Below, in pieces: positions 8,019-16,007 of a DNA stretch of 64,000 nucleotides. The stretch is taken from contig CBDFMY010000003.1 of the NCBI GenBank assembly GCA_965249835.1, positions 372,001 through 436,000 of the forward strand, written 5' to 3'. The DNA comes from JAHRAW01 sp965249835. Its GTDB lineage: Bacteria; Pseudomonadota; Gammaproteobacteria; Arenicellales; Poriferihabitantaceae. The notes beneath the pieces are model-generated. The model was not told where the DNA came from. It ran no database searches and saw nothing but the letters and a program-made list of their open reading frames with translations. A program made the translations under genes and the position numbers. Each line of letters starts with the position of its first letter. Positions within the stretch are counted from its first letter, which is position 1.

Positions 8019-8759
8019 GGGTCATGACAACTTTAGCGGCTTTTTTCTAAAGTCATCAAGCAAGACTTTATACCAATCCTGCCCTCTATTATTGAATCTA
8101 AACTCACATTCTTTAAGGTGTAAATTGAACATGCTTTTGTTCATCCCCTTAAACTTGACCAGACGTATTTTAGCATAGCCCCAAAAAGATTCGATGCCAT
8201 TGATATGACTATTGCCTCGCACAAATTCATTCCGACCATGATGCACTCTGAAATGTTTCTTATAGCCAAAATCAACCAGACCATTATAGCCGCGCCAACC
8301 ATCAGAATGAATGACGCTGCCTATCTCTGTTTTACCTAAGATAATCCGCTGTAGCGTATATGCAGAGCAATCTGGCACTATTTCTGTATAGACCTTCCCC
8401 GCTCTTTTGAGCAAGCCAAATACAATGATTTTGCCCCGAGCGCCTCGACCACGCTTCCCTTTAATGCGTCTAGCCCCAAAATAACTTTCATCCACTTCGA
8501 TCTGCCCGGCTAATGGCTGAGAGGCTTGTCGGCAATGACTGACCATTCGTAACCGAATAGCGGTCAAGTATTTGTTGATGGTTTGCCGACTTAAACCGGT
8601 TAATTCTGCTATTTGCGTCGCCGTTAAATCCACGGAAAAAATATTTGATTAAATCCCTGAATTTCCTCTCTGACACATGGGAACGAATGACATACCTGTT
8701 TTTTACTTTCATAACAACACCTTACCATGATATTGACCATGCTAAAGTTGTCATGACCC
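8019..8759. mobile_element. IS1595-family insertion sequence with perfect ends and target duplication
   Basis: The 741-bp element is bounded by perfect 19-bp inverted repeats, GGGTCATGACAACTTTAGC at 8019-8037 and its reverse complement at 8741-8759. Direct 8-bp repeats TTAAAATT at 8011-8018 and 8760-8767 flank it and form a target duplication. An 8-bp duplication and an ISXO2-like transposase fit the IS1595 family. The right target copy ends in the last base of the hemB stop codon, so the element landed immediately behind hemB and split it from the methyltransferase cassette. The intact ends suggest a recent insertion. Confidence 0.95.
8022..8712 (-). pseudogene. IS1595-type (ISXO2-like) transposase, frameshifted
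   Basis: The N-terminal part (ATG 8712, MKVKNRYVIRSHVSERKFRDLIKYFF) and the main part (VDLTATQIAELTGLSRQTIN onward to 8022) lie in different frames. They join at a run of six T (on the coding strand) at about 8636-8641. The needed shift is +1 (or -2), unlike the usual -1 programmed slip, so an extra T by mutation or sequencing error is more likely. The DDE-type core is complete (VDESYFG, HSDGWRGY, HGRNEFVRGNSHINGIESFWG). The stop lies inside the left inverted repeat. Confidence 0.85.
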
Positions 8760-8766
8760 TTAAAAT

Positions 8767-9777
8767 TTACTCCCCCAACCACTCCGCAACCTGTTCGGCG
8801 TAATAGGTCAGGATACCATCACAGCCGGCGCGTTTGAACGAAGTTAAGATTTCCATTACCGCCGCGTGTTCGTCGAGCCAGCCGTTTTGCGCGGCGGCTT
8901 TGAGCATGGCGTATTCGCCGCTGACCTGATAGGCGAAGGTCGGCATGCCGAATGTCTGTTTGACCCGCCAAATGATGTCGAGGTTGGGCAAGCCCGGTTT
9001 GACCATCACCATGTCGGCGCCCTCGGCGATATCGAGGGCGGTTTCGCGCAATGCTTCATCGCCGTTTGCCGGGTCCATCTGGTAACTGTATTTGTCGTCG
9101 CCTTTGATGTTTGCCGCCGAGCCTACGGCATCGCGAAATGGTGCGTAAAAAGTGGATGCGTATTTTGCCGAGTAGGCGAGGATGCGAGCGTTGGTGTGGC
9201 CGCTTTCCTCGAAGGCATCGCGGATGGCGCGCACGCGTCCGTCCATCATGTCGGATGGCGCCACCACATCGGCACCGGCTTCAACATGCGACAATGCTTG
9301 CTTGACTAACGCCGCCACGGTGCGGTCGTTTTCCACATAGCCATGCGCGTCGCACAAGCCATCCTGCCCGTGGCTGGTGTATGGGTCAAGCGCGATGTCG
9401 GTGATTACGCCCAACTGCGGCACCGCGTCTTTGATTGCTTTGATGGCGCGTTGCACCAAGCCGTTCGAATTCCACGCCTCTTGCGCATTTTCGGATTTCG
9501 CCGTTGGCCGGGTCGCCGGAAACAACACCACCGCCGGAATACCGAGCGCGTAACAAAGTTTGCATTTTTTCGTCAGCGTTTTTATTTCCATGCGCGTGAT
9601 GCCGGGCATGGACGCGATGGTTTCGTGTTCCGATTTTTCTTCGCGAATGAAAATCGGCTGAATCAAATCGTCAACGGTCAACACCGTCTGTCGCATCATG
9701 CGACGGCTGAAGTCATCCTTGCGCATACGCCGTGGCCGTGTCTGTGGAAAGCGTCCCTGTTGTGGATGATCAACCAT
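8767..9777 (-). CDS. hemB: HemB, delta-aminolevulinic acid dehydratase (porphobilinogen synthase)
   Basis: HemB condenses two 5-aminolevulinate molecules to porphobilinogen in the cytoplasmic tetrapyrrole pathway. The 336 residues are full length. Seen: RPRRMRKDDFSRRMMRQT near the start, DIALDPYTSHGQDGL (metal/substrate region, about 134-148), the first Schiff-base lysine in YSAKYASTFYAPFRDA (about 200-215), and the active-site signature ending MVMVKPGLPNLDII (about 255-268). The DYTSHGQDG form, without a Cys-rich zinc site, suggests a magnesium-type enzyme. It starts 9 bp after the adenylate-kinase-like gene, so the two are probably co-transcribed. Confidence 0.97.
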   Translation of the reverse strand: MVDHPQQGRFPQTRPRRMRKDDFSRRMMRQTVLTVDDLIQPIFIREEKSEHETIASMPGITRMEIKTLTKKCKLCYALGIPAVVLFPATRPTAKSENAQEAWNSNGLVQRAIKAIKDAVPQLGVITDIALDPYTSHGQDGLCDAHGYVENDRTVAALVKQALSHVEAGADVVAPSDMMDGRVRAIRDAFEESGHTNARILAYSAKYASTFYAPFRDAVGSAANIKGDDKYSYQMDPANGDEALRETALDIAEGADMVMVKPGLPNLDIIWRVKQTFGMPTFAYQVSGEYAMLKAAAQNGWLDEHAAVMEILTSFKRAGCDGILTYYAEQVAEWLGE

Positions 9778-9786
9778 TGCCAGATG

Positions 9787-10872
9787 TCATTGCTTCTTTG
9801 TCTTTTTCGCAGGTTTCTTTTTTGCGACCTTCTTTTTCGCCGTTTTTCTTGCGGGGCTTTTTGCTGCGGATTTTTTGCCGACCTTGCGCACCGGTCGCTT
9901 TTTACTCGCCGCTTTTTTCGCGGCCGTTTTCTTTTTGCTCGCGAGTGGAGATTTGTTCGGTGTTGGCACTTTCTTGGACACTTTCTTTGCCGCTTTCTTT
10001 TTGGTTGCCGTTTTACTCACGGGCTTGCTCGCAGTTTTTTTGGCAACTCTTTTATCGGTGGCTTTGTTTTTCGCGGCAACTTGCACAGTCGCGCGCATGC
10101 TTCTCGCCGGAGTTTCCGGCGCGTTCGTTATGCGACTGATCTGACCACCGACGATGACCGTGCTGATTTCTTCATCGTGGGTTTGCGCGGCGGTTTCCAG
10201 CGGCGTGATTTCCAGCGGGCGGATTTCCAGATCAACGATATCGCAAATTTTTTGCTCGATTTCCGCGACCTCGCCGGTCGCCACCACCGTGCGTAATTTG
10301 TGCTGTGCCTTGTAGTAGGCGAGCAGCGGAGCGGTTTGCCGGTTATATTCCTTAATTTTTCGCAGCGCGGTTCTGGCATTGCTGCGAGATTCGGAAACCA
10401 CTTTGCCACCGCAGTTATCGCACTTGCCGCGGATTTGCGGTGGGGAAAAGTGACGATTATAAGCGGCACCGCACTGGTCGCACCCCTGCCGGCCGGTGAT
10501 GCGCCGCATCAGTGTGTCGTCATCCACCTTGAGGTGGGCAACGATTTGCAATGCCCCGCCGTGTATGCCCAGCAGGGCATCCAGCGCCTGAGCCTGGGGA
10601 ATGTCGCCCGGAAAGTCGTCGATGATGAATCCGCGTTTGCTGTCGCGTGCGCGCAACCGCTCTTCCAGCAACGCCATCACCACATCAAAGGCAACCGGCT
10701 GCCCGGCGGCCACCGCTTCTTTGGTTTTGTTATCGAGTTTGTTGTCGTCCGCCGCCGCTGCTGCGCGTAGCAGACCACCCACGGATATGCGCGGCACTCG
10801 ATACTGTTTCGCCAGTAATTTCGCTTGTGTCCCCTTGCCGGAACCCGACGCGCCGAGGATCGCAATTCGCAT
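9787..10872 (-). CDS. Adenylate kinase-like protein with histone H1-like Lys/Ala-rich tail
   Basis: Residues 1-225 form an adenylate kinase: P-loop GASGSGKGTQAKLLA (8-22), an AMP-lid-like SVGGLLRAA, GFIIDDFPGDIPQAQALD, and a LID with two CxxC pairs (CDQC and CDNC) that could bind zinc, then ITGR and TAPLLAYY. Two features differ from standard Adk. The DGFPR motif reads DDFPGD, so the AMP-contacting Arg is absent. Residues about 235-361 form a very basic tail of AAKK/KKAAKK repeats like AlgP or histone H1, probably DNA- or RNA-binding. Activity may be altered. It precedes hemB by 9 bp. Confidence 0.85.
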   Translation of the reverse strand: MRIAILGASGSGKGTQAKLLAKQYRVPRISVGGLLRAAAAADDNKLDNKTKEAVAAGQPVAFDVVMALLEERLRARDSKRGFIIDDFPGDIPQAQALDALLGIHGGALQIVAHLKVDDDTLMRRITGRQGCDQCGAAYNRHFSPPQIRGKCDNCGGKVVSESRSNARTALRKIKEYNRQTAPLLAYYKAQHKLRTVVATGEVAEIEQKICDIVDLEIRPLEITPLETAAQTHDEEISTVIVGGQISRITNAPETPARSMRATVQVAAKNKATDKRVAKKTASKPVSKTATKKKAAKKVSKKVPTPNKSPLASKKKTAAKKAASKKRPVRKVGKKSAAKSPARKTAKKKVAKKKPAKKTKKQ

Positions 10873-11018
10873 GAGAGTAGTGTTGAGGGTTGGTGTCGGC
10901 GAGGAAATTTCGGGGCGTAAGCCTACTCGTTGTCGGCAATCAGGTCAACCGCAAAACTTCCGCGCGCCATACCGATTGAGCAGATTTGATTGGCTACGCA
11001 ATGACTTTGGGCTCGCAA

Positions 11019-11948
11019 CTATCGGTTTTTGCGGCGATGCGGCGGCGGTTCAATGTCGCGGGCGAGTGCCGTCCAATCGAATGTGCGGTCGCCACCGGCC
11101 AGAAACCACGGGTTGCGGATGCTTTCCTTGTTGTATTGCAGGGGTTCGCCGGACAGGGTGGTGAGGCTGCCACCGGCGGCTTCCAGCACGCATTGTGCCG
11201 CCGCGGTGTCCCATTCCGAGGTCGGGCCGAGGCGCGGATAAATGTCCGCCCGCCCTTCCGCCACCAGGCAGATTTTCAGCGAACTGCCCATGCCGGTGAC
11301 TTCCACTTGCTCGGCTTCGGTGGCGAGGCGTTCGCGGTAGGTTTCCACCTCTGCGCCGGAGTGCGAGCGGCTGGCCATCATGATGGCTTTTTTACGGTTG
11401 AATTTTTTCACTTGAATGGCGGTTGTTTTGCCGTCGGCATCAACGCGGAACGCGCCTGTGTTTGCATCGGTCGGCGCGGCGTAGTAACTGACCCCGCAAA
11501 CCGGCGCATACACCACGCCCAGCACCGGGTGATTTCCCTCGATCAAAGCGATGTTGACGGTGAACTGATCGCTACGCTCGACGAATTCCCTGGTGCCGTC
11601 CAGCGGGTCTACCAGCCAGAAACGCTTCCATTCGCGTCTCTTTGCAAATGCATCGGCATCGGATTCTTCGGACAACAATGGAATGTCCGGGTCAAGGTCG
11701 CGCAGCCGCCGGTGAATGAGGTCATGGGCGCGGCGGTCGGCCTCGGTCAGCGGCGAACCGTCTCCTTTCATCTCGACCGCGAACTCGCTTGCATACACAT
11801 CCAAAATTTCCGCGCCCGCGTCTATGGCAATGGCGATCACTTGCTGTAGTTTTTTGTTCACGTTGTTCTCGTTATTCACATTATTCACGGAGGTTGATGA
11901 AAAGATTGAGGGGTGAGCGCGGCGACGAGTAGCCACGAATGACCTCAT
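11019..11948 (-). CDS. cysQ: CysQ, 3'(2'),5'-bisphosphate nucleotidase
   Basis: CysQ removes the 3' phosphate of PAP, recycling the by-product of sulfate assimilation. It is a metal-dependent phosphatase of the inositol-monophosphatase superfamily. Seen: PLTEADRRAHDLI (about 75-87), the metal site LLSEES, the signature WLVDPLDGTREFVERSDQFTVN (about 130-151), and the C-terminal metal motif SEWDTAAAQCVLEAAGG. The annotated start gives an odd N-terminus with an NNVNNENNVN stretch. A GTG at 11861 (VNKKLQQVIAIAIDAG) may be the real start. It is divergent from zapE across a 69-bp gap. Confidence 0.92.
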   Translation of the reverse strand: MRSFVATRRRAHPSIFSSTSVNNVNNENNVNKKLQQVIAIAIDAGAEILDVYASEFAVEMKGDGSPLTEADRRAHDLIHRRLRDLDPDIPLLSEESDADAFAKRREWKRFWLVDPLDGTREFVERSDQFTVNIALIEGNHPVLGVVYAPVCGVSYYAAPTDANTGAFRVDADGKTTAIQVKKFNRKKAIMMASRSHSGAEVETYRERLATEAEQVEVTGMGSSLKICLVAEGRADIYPRLGPTSEWDTAAAQCVLEAAGGSLTTLSGEPLQYNKESIRNPWFLAGGDRTFDWTALARDIEPPPHRRKNR

Positions 11949-12017
11949 CGAGTGTGAAATAATTCTCGGCTTGCGTCATCTGCGCCGAATGATGCCTGTA
12001 AAATCGTTGTTCCGCAA

Positions 12018-13211
12018 ATGCGCTTGACTCGGGCGCATGCTTCACACACATCACCCTACCTCACAAGCCGCGCCGCCTTGTCCTCATCGCCCGAACATTT
12101 CCCGGACTCTCCTTTGAAGCGCTACCAGCGCCGGGTTGCCGATGGCGAGTTGCGTGCCGACCACGCCCAACTGGCAGCCATCCGACAACTGGATGCCCTG
12201 CACCGGGCGCTGGTTTCCGGCAAACAAAAACCCGGCTTAGTGGCGCGTCTGCTGGCGCGTTTGTCGCGGCGTCAATGGTCGGGGCAGCGCGGCATTTATT
12301 TGTGGGGCGGGGTCGGCACCGGCAAGACTTTGCTAATGGATTCGTTTTATCGCGCGCTTCCCGAAACCTCGCCCGAGCCATTCGGCAAGCGCATTCATTA
12401 TCATCGCTTCATGCAGTGGCTGCATGATGAAAAAAATCGCATCCATGAACGACAGAATCCGTTGGCGATTATCGCCGCGCAACTAGCGGCGCGCCATCGC
12501 GTGTTGTGCGTGGATGAATTTTCGGTGACCGACATTACCGATGCGATGCTTTTGTCGGGACTGCTGCAACATTTGTTTGATAATAATGTCACCCTGCTCA
12601 CCACTTCCAACACGCATCCCGATGATCTGTATCGAGACGGTTTGCAGCGCCAGCGTTTTTTACCGGCGATTGAATTGTTGAAGAGACAAATGCAAATCGT
12701 CAAGGTTGACGGCGGCAATGACTATCGCATGGCGTATCTGCAATCCGGGACCTTGTATCTTGTGCCGCACGACCAAGCGGCGCGGCGCAAGTTGCGCACC
12801 AGTTTCATCCATCTGGAAGGCAACCTCGGCGACCGCCGCGACACGATAATTTTGTGCGGACGTGAAATAGACATCATCGCCACCGGTCGTGGCACGGTGT
12901 GGTTTGGGTTTGCCGCGTTATGCAACAGCAATCGTTCCAAACTCGATTACATTGAATTGTCAAAACGATTTCACACGGTGATGATTGAAGACATTCCGAT
13001 GCTTGACGCCGAACACGATGACGCGGCGCGACGCTTGATTGAATTGATCGATGAGTTATACGACCGCGGTGTTAACCTGATCGTGTCGGCGGCATGCGCG
13101 CCGCAACAGTTATACACCGGCACGCGATTGCGCCAGCCGTTCGAGCGCACCGCCAGCCGCCTGCGGGAGATGAGTTCACGCGCATATTTGGCGCGACCGC
13201 ATTTGTTGTAG
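12018..13211 (+). CDS. zapE: ZapE, cell-division AFG1-like ATPase
   Basis: ZapE is a P-loop ATPase that binds FtsZ and influences Z-ring dynamics; the wider family is AFG1/LACE1. The 397 residues show Walker A GGVGTGKTLLMDSFY (about 97-111), a histidine-rich HYHRFMQWLHD segment, Walker B LCVDEFSVTDITDAMLL (about 164-180) and sensor-1 LLTTSNTHPDDLYRDGLQRQRFLPAI (about 194-219). The length is slightly above E. coli ZapE because the N-terminus may be overextended. Internal homology starts near SPLKRYQRRVADGEL. No operon partner lies downstream within 220 bp. Confidence 0.95.
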   Translation: MRLTRAHASHTSPYLTSRAALSSSPEHFPDSPLKRYQRRVADGELRADHAQLAAIRQLDALHRALVSGKQKPGLVARLLARLSRRQWSGQRGIYLWGGVGTGKTLLMDSFYRALPETSPEPFGKRIHYHRFMQWLHDEKNRIHERQNPLAIIAAQLAARHRVLCVDEFSVTDITDAMLLSGLLQHLFDNNVTLLTTSNTHPDDLYRDGLQRQRFLPAIELLKRQMQIVKVDGGNDYRMAYLQSGTLYLVPHDQAARRKLRTSFIHLEGNLGDRRDTIILCGREIDIIATGRGTVWFGFAALCNSNRSKLDYIELSKRFHTVMIEDIPMLDAEHDDAARRLIELIDELYDRGVNLIVSAACAPQQLYTGTRLRQPFERTASRLREMSSRAYLARPHLL

Positions 13212-13431
13212 CGCGAGAATGGTTGTATTTCACGACCTGCTACAGCCCGTAGTACAAAATTAAAACGCGTTACTTGTGCGAAAACTCACAGACCGCAACA
13301 AACCACCGGATTACAGTGCGCCAGCGATGCAGGAAGCAACTTTGATTTCATGCATCACCGGAGCCGGCGCGAGGCACCTTTTGATTGCTTCGCAACGGCA
13401 TTATTTTTGACACAGGAAAAGGAGTAATATC
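13212..13431. other. Intergenic gap between zapE and the ComEA-like gene
   Basis: No ORF or RNA gene is visible in these 220 bp. The end near 13417-13432 carries a good ribosome site (AGGAAAAGGAG) for the ComEA-like gene. Promoter elements for that gene presumably lie here, but I see no convincing -35/-10 pair. Confidence 0.4.
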
Positions 13432-13830
13432 ATGAATAAAGTTAATACCGCGCCGGTTGTTGGGCGCAACTTCGTACGATTTTTTCAGTATGCGCTGACC
13501 GCTTTGATGCTGACCGCATTTTCCGGCGCGGCGCTCGCCGAAAAAATCAACCTCAACACCGCCGACGCCGAGGCGTTGCAGTATATTCCCGGCATCGGCC
13601 CCGGCAAGTCCGCGGAAATCATCCGCGTGCGCGAGGAGACCGGCGGCTTCAACACTATCGAAGACCTGCTGGCGGTGCCCGGTATCGGCGAGAAAATCTT
13701 GCTGGATATCCAGCAATTCGGTGCGCTGAACGATGGCGTATCCGCTCTCACCGAAGAGATGGAAGCCAACCCGCCGAAGAGCGTGTCGGCGAAACAAAAA
13801 ACCGCCGATGGAACTGGTGCCAGCAGTTAA
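13432..13830 (+). CDS. ComEA-like helix-hairpin-helix DNA-binding protein, exported
   Basis: A 132-residue protein with an N-terminal hydrophobic export segment (about residues 17-36, ending SGAALA before EKIN). It then has a ComEA-type helix-hairpin-helix pair: NLNTADAEALQYIPGIGPGK (38-57) and GGFNTIEDLLAVPGIGEKILLDI (about 67-89). Such proteins bind double-stranded DNA in the periplasm and can serve in DNA uptake, though many short homologues are uncharacterised. A strong AGGAAAAGGAG site precedes the ATG. It appears monocistronic because an intrinsic terminator follows at 13855. Confidence 0.85.
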   Translation: MNKVNTAPVVGRNFVRFFQYALTALMLTAFSGAALAEKINLNTADAEALQYIPGIGPGKSAEIIRVREETGGFNTIEDLLAVPGIGEKILLDIQQFGALNDGVSALTEEMEANPPKSVSAKQKTADGTGASS

Positions 13831-13854
13831 AAATACTTACTGCTGCACGTCATG

Positions 13855-13882
13855 GGGGACCGGCAACGGTCCCCTTTTTTTT
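13855..13882 (+). terminator. Rho-independent terminator of the ComEA-like gene
   Basis: A perfect 8-bp stem (GGGGACCG / CGGTCCCC) closed by a GCAA tetraloop is followed at once by eight T residues. It starts 25 bp after the ComEA-like stop codon and is the clearest intrinsic terminator in the window. Confidence 0.95.
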
Positions 13883-13980
13883 ATGCAAGCGGTGTAGTGA
13901 CGGCCATCAATGCCGTAAAACCGAAAGCGTTATTGTATAGGCACATTTATTATTGGCCGGGCAATCCAGTGGATTATGTC

Positions 13981-14016
13981 GTCCGGCGTAGCCGGACTCA
14001 TTTGCGGCGAAGCCGC
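13981..14016. repeat. Dispersed hairpin repeat (family C) copy 1
   Basis: Two short perfect hairpins follow each other: GTCCGGC-GTA-GCCGGAC (13981-13997) and GCGGC-GAA-GCCGC (14004-14016), joined by TCATTT. The same pair recurs at 54386-54414. It lies 34 bp downstream of the metA stop on the minus strand, so it may end or protect that transcript, but there is no T-run. Confidence 0.7.
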
Positions 14017-14049
14017 CAGCTTTGTGTCCGACTGTGTCGGGCTCTTCAT

Positions 14050-15111
14050 TCACAGCAATCCAAGCGGGTCATGCGGGTCGACGCCGTCCATGAAAACCTT
14101 GCCGCGGTCGCGGTGGGAAACCTGATAAACCAGTCCCAGCCAGTTGTTGATGATTGCCTTGCCGGTGTCGCTCCAGGTGTTGTCGACCCACTTCAACACT
14201 TCCACTTCGGGAAACTCCGGCAGGTTGGCGTAGTCGCCGTTGGCCGCCAGCGCCTGCTGTTTGTATTCGTTCACCAATCGCTCGGCCTCGCCGTAAAAAT
14301 AATTTTCCGGAAATGGCGGGTAATCGCGAATGCCTTCGATGAAACGCCCGACTTCGCGGCGATATTCTTTCAGCAGACTGATCGAATCGTATTCCGGATG
14401 CCCTTGAAAAAACACGAAGCGCAAGCCGTCGGGGCTGACGCCAAGATGCAAGTCGGCTTGTTCGCCGGATGCCAGCACCAACAGATTGGCTTGTTTGAAT
14501 TGCTCGGCATTAACCTCATACACATGAGAATGTGGCGCATCAAAACGGGTGTTGATGTTGGCGACCAGCGGGTGTTGCGAAGTAATCCGGTTTGAATACA
14601 CCCCCCAGCGTTTTTGCGGCAACGGATACCGCTCGATATTCCAAAACAACTGCACGATGGCATGAGTCGCAAGGCACGAGCACATCACCGAGCAAACATT
14701 GTCGCGCGCCCAGCGCACCGTTTTTTCCAGCGGCGACCAGAACGGCTCCTTTGAAAAGTCCGACTCGGCCGGATTGGCACCGGAGATAATCAGTGCATCC
14801 AATCCCTCCCGCTTCAGTTGATCGAAATCGCGATAGTATTTTTCGATGTGCGCACGGGTTTTTTCATCCCGAGGAATTTCCGCGAAGGTGAACGGATACA
14901 CATAAAACTGCGCGATGCGATTGCACGAACCAACCAGACGCAGGAACTGCCGCTCGGTTGCCTGCAACGCGGCATCGGGCATCATGTTGAGAAAACCGAT
15001 GTGCAGTTCGCGGATGTCCTGAGTGTGAGCACGTTGCGGCTGCAGAACTTCCTGCCCCTCTTCGCGCAGACGCCGGAAACTGGGCAGACCGGAATGGGCG
15101 ACCAGCGGCAT
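14050..15111 (-). CDS. metA: MetA-type homoserine O-acyltransferase
   Basis: This enzyme acylates the hydroxyl of L-homoserine, the first committed step of methionine synthesis. The 353 residues match the MetA/HTS family: IRELHIGFLNMMPDAALQATERQFLRL near 30-56, then LIISGANPAESDF, the nucleophile region VCSVMCSCLATHA, RWGVYSNRI, and the catalytic His-Glu region FFQGHPEYDSISLLKEYRREV. Whether it uses succinyl- or acetyl-CoA cannot be settled by reading. The ATG at 15111 (MPLVAHSG) is chosen because it lies 4 bp after the stop of the upstream P-loop gene. Longer starts would overlap that gene. Confidence 0.93.
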   Translation of the reverse strand: MPLVAHSGLPSFRRLREEGQEVLQPQRAHTQDIRELHIGFLNMMPDAALQATERQFLRLVGSCNRIAQFYVYPFTFAEIPRDEKTRAHIEKYYRDFDQLKREGLDALIISGANPAESDFSKEPFWSPLEKTVRWARDNVCSVMCSCLATHAIVQLFWNIERYPLPQKRWGVYSNRITSQHPLVANINTRFDAPHSHVYEVNAEQFKQANLLVLASGEQADLHLGVSPDGLRFVFFQGHPEYDSISLLKEYRREVGRFIEGIRDYPPFPENYFYGEAERLVNEYKQQALAANGDYANLPEFPEVEVLKWVDNTWSDTGKAIINNWLGLVYQVSHRDRGKVFMDGVDPHDPLGLL

Positions 15112-15115
15112 GTCG

Positions 15116-15964
15116 TTAGCCTCCGGCGCCGTCGATGGCGTCGCATACCAGTTCGACGAAATCGGCCTCGTCGCGCAATTCAAAAATTCGTTTTGCGTCT
15201 ATGGTGTGCCCGTGGCGGTCGGCGAGTTTCTGATATTTTGGCCGGCGGTATTCAATTAATTTGGGAAGCAACCATTGCACGAGTTCGTCCGGGACGAGTT
15301 CGTCGACGGATTTCAATCGATTGCTTTCGATAAATTCGGGCAGGTGCAGTTCAAGAAATTTATCTTCGTAACACATCGGCTTGGGATGCGCGCGCGCGCG
15401 TTCCACCAGCGTCTGCTCCATGTCTTCGCTCGCCTTGAAATACAACATCACGGTTTTTTGCGACAAAAAATTCCAACATTCGCGATCGTTTAATTCGCAG
15501 ATGCTACCACCGGCGTCGTTGAGAAAATTCGGATAGCCGTAAATGTTGCGCGCCTTTGCCATGAAGTGTCCGACATCGTGCATCGCGTTCACTTCGGCGG
15601 CGCGAAATAATTTTTGTCGGCGTTTGAATTCGGCAACGCTCAAGCCGCCCAGTTGCGGGTTGCCAATCTTGCCGAGAAAATGCGAGATTATTCTCAGGTT
15701 GTTAATCGAGATGTTGGTGCGGATGTAAATGAGATCACGCCGAAACAAATCGCATAAAAATTCCTGCTCCATGGCTTTGCTCTTGATGAAATCTCGAATC
15801 GGCTCGTTCAAGTAGCGCGTACCGATGCGATAGTCGCCGGAATAATGAAACCATTTGTCCCTCGGCAACACATGGGCGAGCGTGGTTTTGCCGATGCCGG
15901 ACATGCCGAGCAAAGTTACGGCTTTGTTTTGCCATCGGCGAAATTCAGCACTGGTTTTTTTCAT
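15116..15964 (-). CDS. P-loop NTPase of unknown function coupled to metA
   Basis: A 282-residue cytoplasmic protein with Walker A GMSGIGKTTLAHVLP at about 20-34 (counted from the ATG at 15964). Next comes WFHYSGDYRIGTRYLNEPI and an acidic/aromatic C-terminal region. It looks like a small kinase-type or shikimate-kinase-like P-loop protein, but I recognise no characterised family and name no substrate. Its stop is only 4 bp before metA, so the two are almost certainly one transcript. The metA link suggests a role near homoserine/methionine metabolism, which is inference. Confidence 0.75.
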   Translation of the reverse strand: MKKTSAEFRRWQNKAVTLLGMSGIGKTTLAHVLPRDKWFHYSGDYRIGTRYLNEPIRDFIKSKAMEQEFLCDLFRRDLIYIRTNISINNLRIISHFLGKIGNPQLGGLSVAEFKRRQKLFRAAEVNAMHDVGHFMAKARNIYGYPNFLNDAGGSICELNDRECWNFLSQKTVMLYFKASEDMEQTLVERARAHPKPMCYEDKFLELHLPEFIESNRLKSVDELVPDELVQWLLPKLIEYRRPKYQKLADRHGHTIDAKRIFELRDEADFVELVCDAIDGAGG

Positions 15965-16007
15965 GGCGATTGAAACGCACGCAAAAGAAGCAAGCAAGCG
16001 GGTGATT

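Noticed and set aside
8022..8712. Programmed -1 frameshift making the IS1595 transposase
   Set aside because: The shift between frames at the T6 run is +1 (or -2), not -1, and no stimulatory structure is evident. Mutation or sequencing error is more likely.
9343..10296. 317-codon ORF on the plus strand opposite hemB and the adenylate kinase
   Set aside because: It is Phe/Arg/Cys-rich shadow coding created by the Lys/Ala-rich tail and hemB on the other strand, with no family motif.
12061..12381. Second gene on the minus strand inside zapE
   Set aside because: Overlaps the clear AAA-type protein completely and has no homology-like pattern.
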